DNA of 46,756 nucleotides from Pseudomonas sp. TNT3 (GCF_010095445.2 NZ_WFGV02000046.1:1-46756); one strand, 5' to 3'; shown: positions 15,943-24,044, counted from the stretch's first letter. Notes: a model not told the origin generated them from the letters alone. Numbers and translations: made by a program.

Positions 15943-16812
15943 ATGAATAACTTCTCCAGATTCTTACGTGTCGCCGCTGTTGCCTGCCTCTCAATCAGCG
16001 CTGCCTGCAATGCGGTCGCGAACGAAAAATTGAGAATTGGCCTGATCCCGTCGGAAGACTCCCAAGCGATGATCGAGTCGAGCAAGCTGGTGCTCGCCAG
16101 CCTTGAAGACAAACTCGGCATGCCCGTAGAACCCTTTGTCGCCACGGACTACAACGGCATCATCGAAGCACTGCGCGCGGGCAAACTGGACGTGGCCTAC
16201 CTCGGCCCTTTCTCCTACGTGCTGGCAACGTCGGTAGCAGACGTCGACGCGTTCGCAGTAGCCGTCACCAAAAAAACCGGTCAGAGCGCCTACAAGAGCT
16301 TGATCCTTGCTCGCAAGGACAGCGGCATTCAGCAACTGTCGGATCTGAAGAATCACACCTTTGCGTTTGTCGATCCCAGCTCTGCCTCGGGTCATCTGTT
16401 CCCCAAAGCCGGACTGGAACAGGCAGGTTTTGATCCCGCCAAACTGTTTTCACGGGTGATTTTCTCCGGCTCCCACGACGCCAGCATCCTCGCGGTAGCC
16501 AACGGCAAGGTGGATGCCGCCGCCGTCGCCGACCGCATTCTGGCCAATGCCGTGGCCCGAGGACTGGTGAAGCAGGACGACTTCCAGGTGGTGTGGAGTT
16601 CTCGTCCGATCCCGGAATCGCCCATGGTCTGGCGCAAGAACCTCGACCCGGCGCTCAAGCAAAAAGTCGCCGCGGCACTGGCCTCGATCAAGGACGTGCC
16701 GTGGGGTGACCAGGGCCAACTGGATGGCTTCCAGCCCACGAATGATGCTGCTTACGACGTCGTCCGCGAAACCGCCAAGGTGCTCGACCTCGATCTGCGG
16801 AGGCTCAAATGA
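15943..16812 (+). CDS. phnD: Phosphonate ABC transporter, periplasmic substrate-binding protein
   Basis: A 289-residue secreted binding protein of the PhnD family. The signal peptide covers about residues 1-27 (ending NAVA-NEK). Typical motifs follow: LRIGLIPSEDS, FVATDYNGIIEALRAGKLDVAYLGPFSY, the Ser-rich FVDPSSASGHLFPKAGL that holds the phosphonate, and SGSHDASILAVANGKVDAAAV. I chose the ATG at 15943, which puts the signal peptide at the N-terminus. It is the first gene of an operon, overlapping phnC by four bases (ATGA). It would deliver a small phosphonate such as 2-aminoethyl- or 2-hydroxyethylphosphonate to PhnE/PhnC. Confidence 0.92.
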   Translation: MNNFSRFLRVAAVACLSISAACNAVANEKLRIGLIPSEDSQAMIESSKLVLASLEDKLGMPVEPFVATDYNGIIEALRAGKLDVAYLGPFSYVLATSVADVDAFAVAVTKKTGQSAYKSLILARKDSGIQQLSDLKNHTFAFVDPSSASGHLFPKAGLEQAGFDPAKLFSRVIFSGSHDASILAVANGKVDAAAVADRILANAVARGLVKQDDFQVVWSSRPIPESPMVWRKNLDPALKQKVAAALASIKDVPWGDQGQLDGFQPTNDAAYDVVRETAKVLDLDLRRLK

Positions 16813-17606
16813 TCAGCATCCGCCAACTGACCAAACACTACGGCACCAACCCGGTGTTGCGCGGGATCGACCTGGAGGTAAAAGCCGGAGAATTCGTGGT
16901 GGTGCTGGGGCAGTCCGGCGCGGGTAAATCGACGTTGCTGCGGTGTATCAACCGACTGGTCCAGGCCGATTCCGGGACGCTCTCGGTGGCGGGCATTGAC
17001 GCACTGGCCTGCCGCGACACCGCAGTTCTGCGACGCCAGGCGGCGATGATTTTTCAGCACCACAACGTCGTGCCACGTCTCAGCGTATTGAAGAATGTAC
17101 TCACCGGCTGCCTCGGCGCGGTATCAACGCTCACCTCGATCCTGCAGTTGTTTCGACGCGAGGAAGTGGCGTTGGCCATGCAGTGCCTGGAGCGCGTCGA
17201 GCTGGCGCATAAAGCCCACGAACGGACCGATGCACTGTCAGGAGGGCAGATGCAACGCGTGGGCATCGCCCGTGCCCTGGCACAACGCCCAAAAGTGATT
17301 CTGGCGGACGAGCCGGTGGCCAGTCTCGACCCAAAGACGGCGCGCCTGGTGCTGCAGTATTTGCGCGATGCCACGCGGGAACTGGGGATTACGGTGTTGT
17401 GCAACCTGCATCAGGTTGATTACGCCCGGGAATTCGGCGACCGGATCGTCGGCCTGGCCCACGGAAAACTGGTGTTTGACGGTACCGCCTCCAGCCTGAC
17501 CGAAGACGACTTGCAGCGCATTTACCCCGGCCAGACAACGCAAGCCCCAAGCACCTCCGCGAAAGCGGGCGAACTGATAACCCCTTGCGCGCAACTGAGG
17601 GTTTGA
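16809..17606 (+). CDS. phnC: Phosphonate ABC transporter, ATP-binding protein
   Basis: A 265-residue ABC ATPase. Walker A is GQSGAGKST (34-42), the signature LSGGQMQR (143-150), Walker B VILADEP (163-169) with the following Ala-Ser-Leu-Asp D-loop, and the switch His in NLHQVDYA. The inserted stretch between Walker A and the signature, and the Gln-Val-Asp after the switch His, are typical of PhnC. Start and phnD stop overlap (ATGA), indicating translational coupling. It energises uptake through PhnE. Confidence 0.93.
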   Translation: MISIRQLTKHYGTNPVLRGIDLEVKAGEFVVVLGQSGAGKSTLLRCINRLVQADSGTLSVAGIDALACRDTAVLRRQAAMIFQHHNVVPRLSVLKNVLTGCLGAVSTLTSILQLFRREEVALAMQCLERVELAHKAHERTDALSGGQMQRVGIARALAQRPKVILADEPVASLDPKTARLVLQYLRDATRELGITVLCNLHQVDYAREFGDRIVGLAHGKLVFDGTASSLTEDDLQRIYPGQTTQAPSTSAKAGELITPCAQLRV

Positions 17607-17608
17607 GC

Positions 17609-18427
17609 ATGAAACAGCAACCTTATCTGTGGACGGTGGACCTGCCTCGCGGCCCCCGTGGCTGGTTGTCCACGGGCGCAATCGTGCTGGCGGTGATTCT
17701 GACCCTGCACTGGAGCGCCACCGGCGCGCAATTAAGCGTCGGGGAACTCGCGGCCGGATTGCCACAAATTGGTGATTTCCTGGCACGCACTGTTCCACCC
17801 GACCTGAGCATTCTTCCCCGCCTGTTGGCGCCCGCCGTGGAGACCCTGCAGATCGCCATTTGGGGCACATTGCTCGGTGTGTTGATGGCCATTCCGCTGT
17901 CATTTCTAGCGGCCCGCAACCTGAGCAGGAACCGGCTGGTCTTCCATACAACCCGGCAATTTCTGAATGTCACTCGCAGCATCAATGAACTGATTCTGGC
18001 CCTGATATTTGTCTCGGCGGTAGGCCTGGGGCCCTTCCCCGGCGTGCTGGCGCTGGCGTTGCATGGCGTGGGCATGCTCGGAAAATTCTTTGCCGAGAGC
18101 ATCGAAGAGATCGACCAAGGCCCGATCGAAGCGCTTCAGGCGACCGGTGCACGACCCTTGCAGGTCATCGTTTTTGGGGTGTTGCCCCAGGTCATCACCG
18201 CCTGGATTGCAGTGGTGCTGTACCGCTTCGAAGTCAATTTACGTTCGGCGACGGTACTCGGCATGGTCGGTGCCGGCGGGCTCGGATTCGAGCTGGTGAG
18301 CAGCCTGAAGCTTTTCAAGTATCAGGAAACGGCCACCTGCATCATCGTCATCACGCTCATGGTGATTGTCGCTGACGCAGTGTCGGGGCGATTGCGCAAC
18401 GCGATCCAGCGTGGCGCTCACAGCTGA
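17609..18427 (+). CDS. phnE: Phosphonate ABC transporter, permease protein
   Basis: A 272-residue inner-membrane permease with about six hydrophobic segments, the first at about residues 21-40. The coupling-loop motif is EAIEEIDQGPIEALQATGARPLQ with the first Ala as Ser (ESIEEIDQG...), and VLYRFEVNLRSATVLGMVGAGGLGFEL is characteristic of PhnE. The start ATG is two bases after the phnC stop, with TGAGGG upstream. A single PhnE subunit is present, as in many phnCDE systems. It completes the importer; an enzyme operon follows after a 136-bp gap with a large hairpin. Confidence 0.92.
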   Translation: MKQQPYLWTVDLPRGPRGWLSTGAIVLAVILTLHWSATGAQLSVGELAAGLPQIGDFLARTVPPDLSILPRLLAPAVETLQIAIWGTLLGVLMAIPLSFLAARNLSRNRLVFHTTRQFLNVTRSINELILALIFVSAVGLGPFPGVLALALHGVGMLGKFFAESIEEIDQGPIEALQATGARPLQVIVFGVLPQVITAWIAVVLYRFEVNLRSATVLGMVGAGGLGFELVSSLKLFKYQETATCIIVITLMVIVADAVSGRLRNAIQRGAHS

Positions 18428-18504
18428 ACACTTGCCCGGCAAACACACACATTCAATCCAGTATCGGCTCAGCCGATTAACGCCTGCGAATTATCGATTT
18501 GAGC

Positions 18505-18546
18505 TGTTGTTGAAGCGCCCCGAGTATGGGGCCACTTCCAACAACA
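18505..18546 (+). promoter_or_regulatory. Long nested stem-loop in the leader of the alcohol dehydrogenase gene
   Basis: TGTTGTTG (18505-18512) pairs with CAACAACA (18539-18546); inside, AAG pairs with CTT and GCCCC with GGGGC around a GAGTAT loop. The RNA stem would total 16 pairs and end 17 bases before the start codon, leaving AAGGAC free for the ribosome. A smaller hairpin (ATCGGC-TCA-GCCGAT) lies just upstream. It could attenuate read-through from phnE, stabilise the downstream mRNA or act as a protein site. Confidence 0.55.
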
Positions 18547-18563
18547 AAAACCAAGGACCCGCC

Positions 18564-19655
18564 ATGATCGCCCGATTCCACAATCCAGTTGATACCCGAT
18601 TCGGCTGGGGCAGCCTGCATCAACTTGCCGACATCACTGAACACCAGACAGTCGCCCTTGTGACCTTCCCCGAAGCGCGTGGGCTGGGTTTGGTCGATCG
18701 CATCCAGGACCTGCTGGGCGACCGCCTTGTGTATGTGATCGAAGATGTCCAGCCTAACCCTGACGTGGCCCAGCTGCGTGATACCTATGAACGTTTCTGG
18801 CAGGAAGCCGGCGACTGCCACGCGGTCATCGCCGTCGGTGGCGGCAGTGCCATCGATACCGCCAAGGCGTTGATCGTGGGCACTGAGTCGGGGCACTTTG
18901 ATGAGTTGCTCGCGTTGCTGGCCACCGGCAAGCCCTTCGTCCCGGCGCGCAGCAAGATACTGATCGCGGCGCCCACCACGGCGGGTACCGGCAGCGAAGT
19001 GACCCCTTGGGCGACGATCTGGGATTCGGCCAGCCACAAAAAATACTCGCTGCACCTTGATTGCACCTGGCCCAAAGTCGCGATTGTGGACCCGCAGCTG
19101 ATGCTGACTGTGCCTGGCGGCGTCACCGTCTCTACCGGGCTGGATGCCTTGTCGCATGCGCTGGAGTCGGTCTGGAACATCAATGCCAATCCGGTTTCGG
19201 ACACCTTCGCCATCTCCGCCATTGCGGACATCCTCGAATGCCTGCCGCTCCTGCGTCGTGATCTGTCCAACAAGGAGCTGCGTTCTCGCATGGCTTTGGC
19301 CGCCCTCAAGGCAGGCTTGGCGTTTTCCAACACCAAGACCGCCCTCGCCCACTCCATCTCCTACGAGATGACGCTGCATCACGGTCTGCCGCACGGCATC
19401 GCCTGCTCCTTCACATTGCCGCTGGTGCTGGGCCTGGCCTGGGGTCACGACGCCGCGCGCGACCGCACCCTGCAACGAATTTTCGGTGACAACCTGGACA
19501 AAGCCCAGGATCAGCTGCGTGAATTCCTGCACAGCCTCGGCGTGAAAACCGAGTTTTCCGACTATGGCGTGACGGCAGAGCAAGCCGAGCAAATGATTCT
19601 CTTCGCCATGCAAGGTGCTCGGGGCAAAAACTTTATCGGCTCTAAAGCCGCGTAG
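18564..19655 (+). CDS. Iron-containing alcohol dehydrogenase, probably acting on a phosphonate alcohol or aldehyde
   Basis: A 363-residue group III Fe-dependent alcohol dehydrogenase. The NAD(P)-binding motif GGGSAIDTAK (92-101) and TTAGTGSEVT (138-147) are present, and so are all four metal ligands: Asp194 and His198 in TGLDALSHALES, His263 in ALAHSISYE and His277 in HHGLPHG. AAGGAC precedes the ATG. It sits between the phnDCE importer and phnX. The same family includes PhpC-type phosphonoacetaldehyde reductases of phosphinothricin biosynthesis. In this catabolic setting the reverse reaction, oxidation of 2-hydroxyethylphosphonate to phosphonoacetaldehyde for PhnX, is the most coherent reading. 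Disposal of the acetaldehyde made by PhnX is an alternative. The role is inferred from context; the family is certain. Confidence 0.85.
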   Translation: MIARFHNPVDTRFGWGSLHQLADITEHQTVALVTFPEARGLGLVDRIQDLLGDRLVYVIEDVQPNPDVAQLRDTYERFWQEAGDCHAVIAVGGGSAIDTAKALIVGTESGHFDELLALLATGKPFVPARSKILIAAPTTAGTGSEVTPWATIWDSASHKKYSLHLDCTWPKVAIVDPQLMLTVPGGVTVSTGLDALSHALESVWNINANPVSDTFAISAIADILECLPLLRRDLSNKELRSRMALAALKAGLAFSNTKTALAHSISYEMTLHHGLPHGIACSFTLPLVLGLAWGHDAARDRTLQRIFGDNLDKAQDQLREFLHSLGVKTEFSDYGVTAEQAEQMILFAMQGARGKNFIGSKAA

Positions 19656-19789
19656 AGCCCACCCGGCACCGAACACCCGACAAGCACTGTCAGCGGCATG
19701 ACGAGCCGCGACGATTTCCTGCACCCCTCAGAAAAGAGTGCATCCGCCGACACCAATAGGTGAGAGCGAACAATAATAAGGAAAAGATC

Positions 19790-21085
19790 ATGAATCGTGC
19801 TCAAACCATGCCTGCTCTCGCTGAACGCACCGCCTCATTCCGAGTCGCTCAATGGCGCATGTTGCTGGCGGCGATGTTCTGCTATCTGTTTTTCTACACC
19901 GGTCGGCAAACCTTCGGTTTCGCCATTCCGGGCATTCAGGCCGAATTCGGTTTTACCAAGGAACACCTCGGATGGGTATCGGCCGCCATGCTGTGGGCGT
20001 ATGCCATCGGTCAGGCCATCAACGGTAACCTGGCCGATAAATATGGCGGTCGCCGCATCATGACCGCCGGTGCCGTGTTGTCCTGCGCCGCCAACTGGGT
20101 GACCAGCTTCGCCAGCAATTTCGCCGCATTGATCCTGCCCTGGGGCATCAACGGTTATTTCCAGGCATTGGGGTGGGCGCCGGGCAGTCGACTGATCTCC
20201 AACTGGTGGAGTGCCGGTGAGCGCGGCAAGGTGTATGGCTTGTATGTGTTCGCCGCCGGGTGCGCCTCGGTCCTGTCCTATGTGACCTCGATCGTGGTGC
20301 TTGAGGTGATGCACCTGGAGTGGCGCTGGATCTTTCGCTTGCCCGTGCTGTTGATGCTGGCGGGCGGGATCATCTTCTATCTGGTGGCGCGGGAACGTCC
20401 GCAGGACATGGGCTTCGAGCCACCCGCAGACACCGGGGTCGCTAACGCCGATGACAAGAACCACAAAGTGGCCCATGGCGAAGTCGAGACCTCTGCGCAA
20501 CGCTACAAAGCCGTCCTGAAAAACTTCCGACTGATCATTGCCGCGGTGTCCCTGGGCTTCCAGAACGCCGCTCGCTATGGCCTGATCGTCTGGGTACCGG
20601 TGCACTTTCTGGGCGCCGACTGGAAGACCGGCGACAGCATGATCGATCCGAAGTGGATCACCGTTGCCCTGCCGGTCGGCATGGCCATCGGCGCACTGAG
20701 CAATGGCTGGATTTCGGACAAGCTGTTCGGCTCTAAACGCTACCTGGCGATCATGCTCTACATGGTGCTTGGTGCCGCCACCAGTCTGTGGATGTGGACC
20801 CTTGCACCGCACAGTGCCACCGGTCTTATCGCGTTGTTCCTCTGCGGCTTCTTTGTCTACGGCCCGGCGTCGAGTTTCTGGGCGCTCTGCCCTGACCTGG
20901 TCGGAGCCAAGCGTGCCGGCACGGCAACCGGCGTGATGAACTTTTCGTCCTATCTGTTCGCCGGCCTGGCGGAACCCCTGATCGGCAGTATGCTCGACAG
21001 TACCGGCAATACGTCGTTGATCTTCGTCGTGGTCACGACCGCCTGCCTTTGCAGCGCAGTGGTCGCGCTGTTCATCCGGCGTTGA
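19790..21085 (+). CDS. MFS transporter, organophosphate:phosphate antiporter (GlpT/UhpT-like) family
   Basis: A 431-residue carrier with about twelve membrane segments. The first helix reads MLLAAMFCYLFFYTGRQTFGFAIPGI, with the Tyr-x-x-Arg pattern typical of GlpT/UhpT, whose arginines bind the phosphate group; NLADKYGGRR is the MFS loop 2-3 motif. AAGGAAAAGATC precedes the ATG. It lies between the alcohol dehydrogenase and a LysR gene in the phosphonate cluster, so it probably carries a phosphonate in exchange for phosphate, giving the cluster a second importer besides phnDCE, or it exports phosphate released by PhnX. Substrate is inferred. Confidence 0.83.
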   Translation: MNRAQTMPALAERTASFRVAQWRMLLAAMFCYLFFYTGRQTFGFAIPGIQAEFGFTKEHLGWVSAAMLWAYAIGQAINGNLADKYGGRRIMTAGAVLSCAANWVTSFASNFAALILPWGINGYFQALGWAPGSRLISNWWSAGERGKVYGLYVFAAGCASVLSYVTSIVVLEVMHLEWRWIFRLPVLLMLAGGIIFYLVARERPQDMGFEPPADTGVANADDKNHKVAHGEVETSAQRYKAVLKNFRLIIAAVSLGFQNAARYGLIVWVPVHFLGADWKTGDSMIDPKWITVALPVGMAIGALSNGWISDKLFGSKRYLAIMLYMVLGAATSLWMWTLAPHSATGLIALFLCGFFVYGPASSFWALCPDLVGAKRAGTATGVMNFSSYLFAGLAEPLIGSMLDSTGNTSLIFVVVTTACLCSAVVALFIRR

Positions 21086-21118
21086 GCACAGGTTTGCGGC
21101 TCAGGAACAGGAACTTTT

Positions 21119-21991
21119 ATGTACCAGTACCGCAAGTGGCTACGTTCTTTTCATGCGGTAGCGAAGACCGGCAGTTTCACCCTCGCCGCCGAGTACCTAA
21201 GCGTCGGCCAGCCGACAGTCAGCGAGCAGGTCAACGCGCTGGAAAAGAAATTTTCCGTAGAACTGTTCCACCGTCGCGGCCGCTATATCGAAATGAGTTC
21301 GGCGGGCCACAAGCTGTATGCGATCACCCAGGGCCTGTTCGGCCAAGAGGATGAAGCCGTGCAACTTTTACAAAGCTTCAAGCTACGCAAGACAGGCATG
21401 TTGCGCTTAGGGGCGGTGTCCCCGCCCATCGCGATGAACCTGACGTATGAATTGATGCAGCGCCACCCCGACATCGAACTCGAGACCTCGTTTTCACCTG
21501 AGAAGGAGACGCTGGACCGGCTCTTCAACTTCGACATTGATGTGGCAATTCTGGCGCTGTCCGAATTTGATGAGCGTTTTGATACGCAGCTTTACCGGCG
21601 CTACCCGATCATTGCCGTCGTGCGCGAAGACCACCCCTGGGCCAGTCAGAAAGAGGTGCACGTCGAGCAGATCAGCAACGAGAAATGGGTGCTTCGGGAG
21701 AAAAGCTCACGCACTCGTCAGCTGGTGGAGGAAAGCTGCAAGCGCCTCGACGTTTCGCTCAACTGCGTGATGCAGTTGAACAGCCGCGAAGCCATCGTGC
21801 ATGCCATCGCCAAGGGCATCGGCATCGGGTTTGTCTCTGCCGTCGAGTACACCGAAACCCCCGGTACAAAACCGATCACGTTTGTAAATCACCCGTTTTC
21901 CATCGACTACCACCTGTGCTGCCTCGGTATTCGCAGAAACCGGCCAATGATTTCGGAGTTGTTCGACGCGGGTTCAACCGTCGTTATTTGA
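21119..21991 (+). CDS. LysR-family regulator of phosphonate catabolism
   Basis: A 290-residue LysR regulator with the helix-turn-helix RSFHAVAKTGSFTLAAEYLSVGQPTVSEQ and ELFHRRGRYIEMS. It follows the MFS gene by 33 bp and precedes phnX, so it lies inside the operon rather than being divergent. Its nearest relative in this window appears to be the LysR next to phnD. Regulators of this kind accompany phnX/phnW operons in other proteobacteria. AGGAACAGG precedes the ATG. Having two related LysR proteins in one cluster suggests separate control of the importer and the enzymes. Confidence 0.86.
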   Translation: MYQYRKWLRSFHAVAKTGSFTLAAEYLSVGQPTVSEQVNALEKKFSVELFHRRGRYIEMSSAGHKLYAITQGLFGQEDEAVQLLQSFKLRKTGMLRLGAVSPPIAMNLTYELMQRHPDIELETSFSPEKETLDRLFNFDIDVAILALSEFDERFDTQLYRRYPIIAVVREDHPWASQKEVHVEQISNEKWVLREKSSRTRQLVEESCKRLDVSLNCVMQLNSREAIVHAIAKGIGIGFVSAVEYTETPGTKPITFVNHPFSIDYHLCCLGIRRNRPMISELFDAGSTVVI

Positions 21992-22077
21992 TTCTGTAAG
22001 GCACTTCAGCACTCGATACGCCTACTTCTCACTGTTGAGAGGGACGGCCTTCCCCTACCCAAACGTGGAGATTCACC

Positions 22078-22905
22078 ATGCATTACCAACAACCTGCACA
22101 ACTGCAAGCCGTGGTCCTGGACTGGGCAGGCACCGTCGTCGATTTCGGTTCCTTCGCCCCTACGCAAATCTTCGTCGAAGCCTTCGCCGAGTTTGGCGTG
22201 GCGGTTTCCCTCGAGGAAGCGCGCGGCCCCATGGGCATGGGTAAGTGGGACCACATCCGCACGCTGTGCAACCAGCCACAGATCGCCGAACGCTACCGCG
22301 CAGCGTTTGATCGCTTGCCCACCGATGAAGACGTCACCGCGCTTTACGAGCGGTTCATGCCACTGCAAATCGAGAAGATCGCGCTGCATTCGGCGCTGAT
22401 TCCCGGTGCCTTGAACACCATCGATGCACTGCGCGACCAGGGTTTGAAAATCGGTTCCTGTTCGGGTTATCCGGCGGTCGTCATGGAGAAAGTGGTGGAG
22501 CTGGCGCGCCACAACGGCTACGTCGCCGACCACGTGGTAGCGACCGACGAAGTGCCTAATGGCCGCCCACACCCAGCCCAGGCGCTGGCAAACGTGATTG
22601 CCCTGGGCATCAGCGACGTCGCCGCTTGCGTCAAGGTCGATGACACCTGGCCCGGCATCCTCGAAGGTCGCAGCGCCGGCATGTGGACGGTTGCGCTAAC
22701 GTGCTCGGGCAATGCCCTGGGTTTGACCTACGAACAGTACAAGGCATTGCCCGCCGACCAACTGGCAGAAGAACGCAGCCGCATCATCAAGATGTTCGAA
22801 GGCTCTCGCCCGCACTACCTGATCGACACCATCGTCGATTTACCGGCGGTCATTGAAGACATCAACTCGCGTCTGGCGCGCGGTGAAACCCCTCAAGGTT
22901 CCTGA
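22078..22905 (+). CDS. phnX: Phosphonoacetaldehyde hydrolase (phosphonatase)
   Basis: A 275-residue HAD-superfamily enzyme that splits phosphonoacetaldehyde into acetaldehyde and phosphate. The nucleophile is Asp15 in VLDWAGTVVDFG, with Ala at the +2 position as in known phosphonatases. Lys56 in GMGKWDHIR matches the lysine that forms the Schiff base with the aldehyde. SGYP, EVPNGRPHP and VKVDDTWPGI are the remaining HAD motifs. GGAG lies seven bases before the ATG. All known essential residues are present and the length is normal. No phnW (2-aminoethylphosphonate:pyruvate aminotransferase) is in the window, so the aldehyde must come from another reaction or a distant gene. Confidence 0.95.
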   Translation: MHYQQPAQLQAVVLDWAGTVVDFGSFAPTQIFVEAFAEFGVAVSLEEARGPMGMGKWDHIRTLCNQPQIAERYRAAFDRLPTDEDVTALYERFMPLQIEKIALHSALIPGALNTIDALRDQGLKIGSCSGYPAVVMEKVVELARHNGYVADHVVATDEVPNGRPHPAQALANVIALGISDVAACVKVDDTWPGILEGRSAGMWTVALTCSGNALGLTYEQYKALPADQLAEERSRIIKMFEGSRPHYLIDTIVDLPAVIEDINSRLARGETPQGS

Positions 22906-22924
22906 GCCTGCCAGGGCAATGACA

Positions 22925-22948
22925 GTGGCCGTCCCGGCGGACGGCCAC
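22925..22948. terminator. Strong hairpin between convergent phnX and hydroxyisourate hydrolase genes
   Basis: A perfect 10-bp stem GTGGCCGTCC-CGGC-GGACGGCCAC. It lies 20 bases after the phnX stop and 25 after the stop of the opposing gene, so it can serve both. No U-run is present. Confidence 0.65.
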
Positions 22949-22972
22949 GACTCAAAACCTGTCGCTAGCCCC

Positions 22973-23383
22973 TCAATTCCCACGGTAAGTGGAAAAGCCA
23001 TACGGGCTGAGCAGCAACGGAATGTGGTAGTGCGGCACCGTGCCGTCTACTTCGAAAATGACCGGGACTTCCGGAAAGAAGCTGGCGATCTTGTGGGCGG
23101 TGAACCACTCACCGGTTTTGAACGTGACGCGGTAAATGCCTTTCTCCAGCGCCTTGCCCTCTGGATAGAACGCCGGGATACGGCCTTGCTCGTTGGTCGA
23201 TGCGGTATTGAGCATCTCCCAGCCTTGGCCATTCTTCTTTTCCAGGGTCACGTTAACGTCCGGGGATGGCAGTCCGTCCTGCAGGTTCAGCACGTGAACG
23301 CTCAGGGGATTGGCCGCTGCCGACGCCAGCGAGGACAGAACGCTCAATACGGCGCCTGCAAAAAACAACTTCAATACGTTCAT
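22973..23383 (-). CDS. hiuH: Periplasmic 5-hydroxyisourate hydrolase (transthyretin-like protein)
   Basis: A 136-residue exported protein: signal peptide about 1-24 (SLASAAA), then a transthyretin-like domain. It would hydrolyse 5-hydroxyisourate, the product of urate oxidation. The His (30) in LSVHVLNLQDGLP, Arg68 in NEQGRIPAF and the HYHIPLLLSPYGFSTYRG stretch match the active site. The last residue is Asn where the family hallmark is YRGS. The start at 23383 has AAGAG at proper spacing; an ATG two codons earlier is too close to it. It is ten bases downstream of the HbpS-like gene, the same operon. In E. coli hiuH also lies beside the HprRS two-component genes, as here. Confidence 0.92.
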   Translation of the reverse strand: MNVLKLFFAGAVLSVLSSLASAAANPLSVHVLNLQDGLPSPDVNVTLEKKNGQGWEMLNTASTNEQGRIPAFYPEGKALEKGIYRVTFKTGEWFTAHKIASFFPEVPVIFEVDGTVPHYHIPLLLSPYGFSTYRGN

Positions 23384-23393
23384 GTTCATCTCT

Positions 23394-23897
23394 TCAGTGA
23401 GTGGTCGGTAGGATTTTTGCAATGGCGGCCAGTGCGCAGCCTTCGTCGAATGCAGCTCCGCCGGCACCCGCGACACCGAGCGCGCCGATAACTTCTCCCT
23501 CGAACAGCAACGGCACACCGCCGCCGAGCAGCAGTAGCTCACTGACTGTGTTGAGGTTTTCGGCGTCCGCCGTACTGCGGGCACGCTCGGCCAGTAGCCG
23601 GGTGGGCGTCTTGGTCGACAGGGCGGTATAGGCCTTGCGTTGTGCCGCCAGGGTGTTGTGCGGGCCGACGTTGTCGTCGCGTTGCAGGGCGACCAGATTG
23701 CCGCCACGGTCGACGACGGCTACCACACCTGTTCTCCCCTGCGCATGGCAGGCCGACAACGCTGCATTGGCCAGATTATTGGCCGTCGCCAACGTGACAT
23801 CCTTGCGCTGCGCAACCTGAGCATCGGTGGCCGCAACGGCAAACGTAGAGCTCATCGCCAATGCGAGCAGCCATGGGGTTGATCCGGTAATACACAT
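23394..23897 (-). CDS. Exported HbpS/GlcG-family protein (haem-binding-like)
   Basis: A 167-residue protein with a signal peptide (about 1-22, TFAVAA) and a HbpS/GlcG domain: LATANNLANAALSACHAQGRTGVVAVVDRGGNLVAL, then RKAYTAL and the C-terminal GGGVPLLFEGEVIGALGVAGAGG..DE. The fold is that of Streptomyces HbpS, an extracellular haem- and iron-binding protein that modulates the sensor kinase SenS under redox stress; other members are uncharacterised. AAGGG precedes the ATG. It is the first gene of an operon with hiuH and is divergent from a two-component system. Haem binding and a sensory role are inferred from the family and the neighbours. Confidence 0.85.
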   Translation of the reverse strand: MCITGSTPWLLALAMSSTFAVAATDAQVAQRKDVTLATANNLANAALSACHAQGRTGVVAVVDRGGNLVALQRDDNVGPHNTLAAQRKAYTALSTKTPTRLLAERARSTADAENLNTVSELLLLGGGVPLLFEGEVIGALGVAGAGGAAFDEGCALAAIAKILPTTH

Positions 23898-23976
23898 GTT
23901 TTTTCCCTTGTCTGAGCCTGACTGGCCAACAGGCCGGGATAATGAACCGCTTGTTCCGTCAGAATGATTGCCTGCG

Positions 23977-23994
23977 GATTACCAATTTGTAATG
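23977..23994. promoter_or_regulatory. HprR/CusR-type operator between hbpS-hiuH and the two-component genes
   Basis: The site reads GATTACCAATTTGTAATG and contains the perfect inverted repeat ATTAC-N6-GTAAT. It matches 15 of 18 positions of the E. coli HprR/CusR box as I remember it (CATTACAAAATTGTAATG). It lies 51 bp before the response regulator and 80 bp before the HbpS-like gene, so it can serve both promoters. Confidence 0.75.
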
Positions 23995-24044
23995 TGCAAA
24001 CACGGCAGATCGGCCTAGCCTGTATCCCGGTTCCGGAGGAAAAA

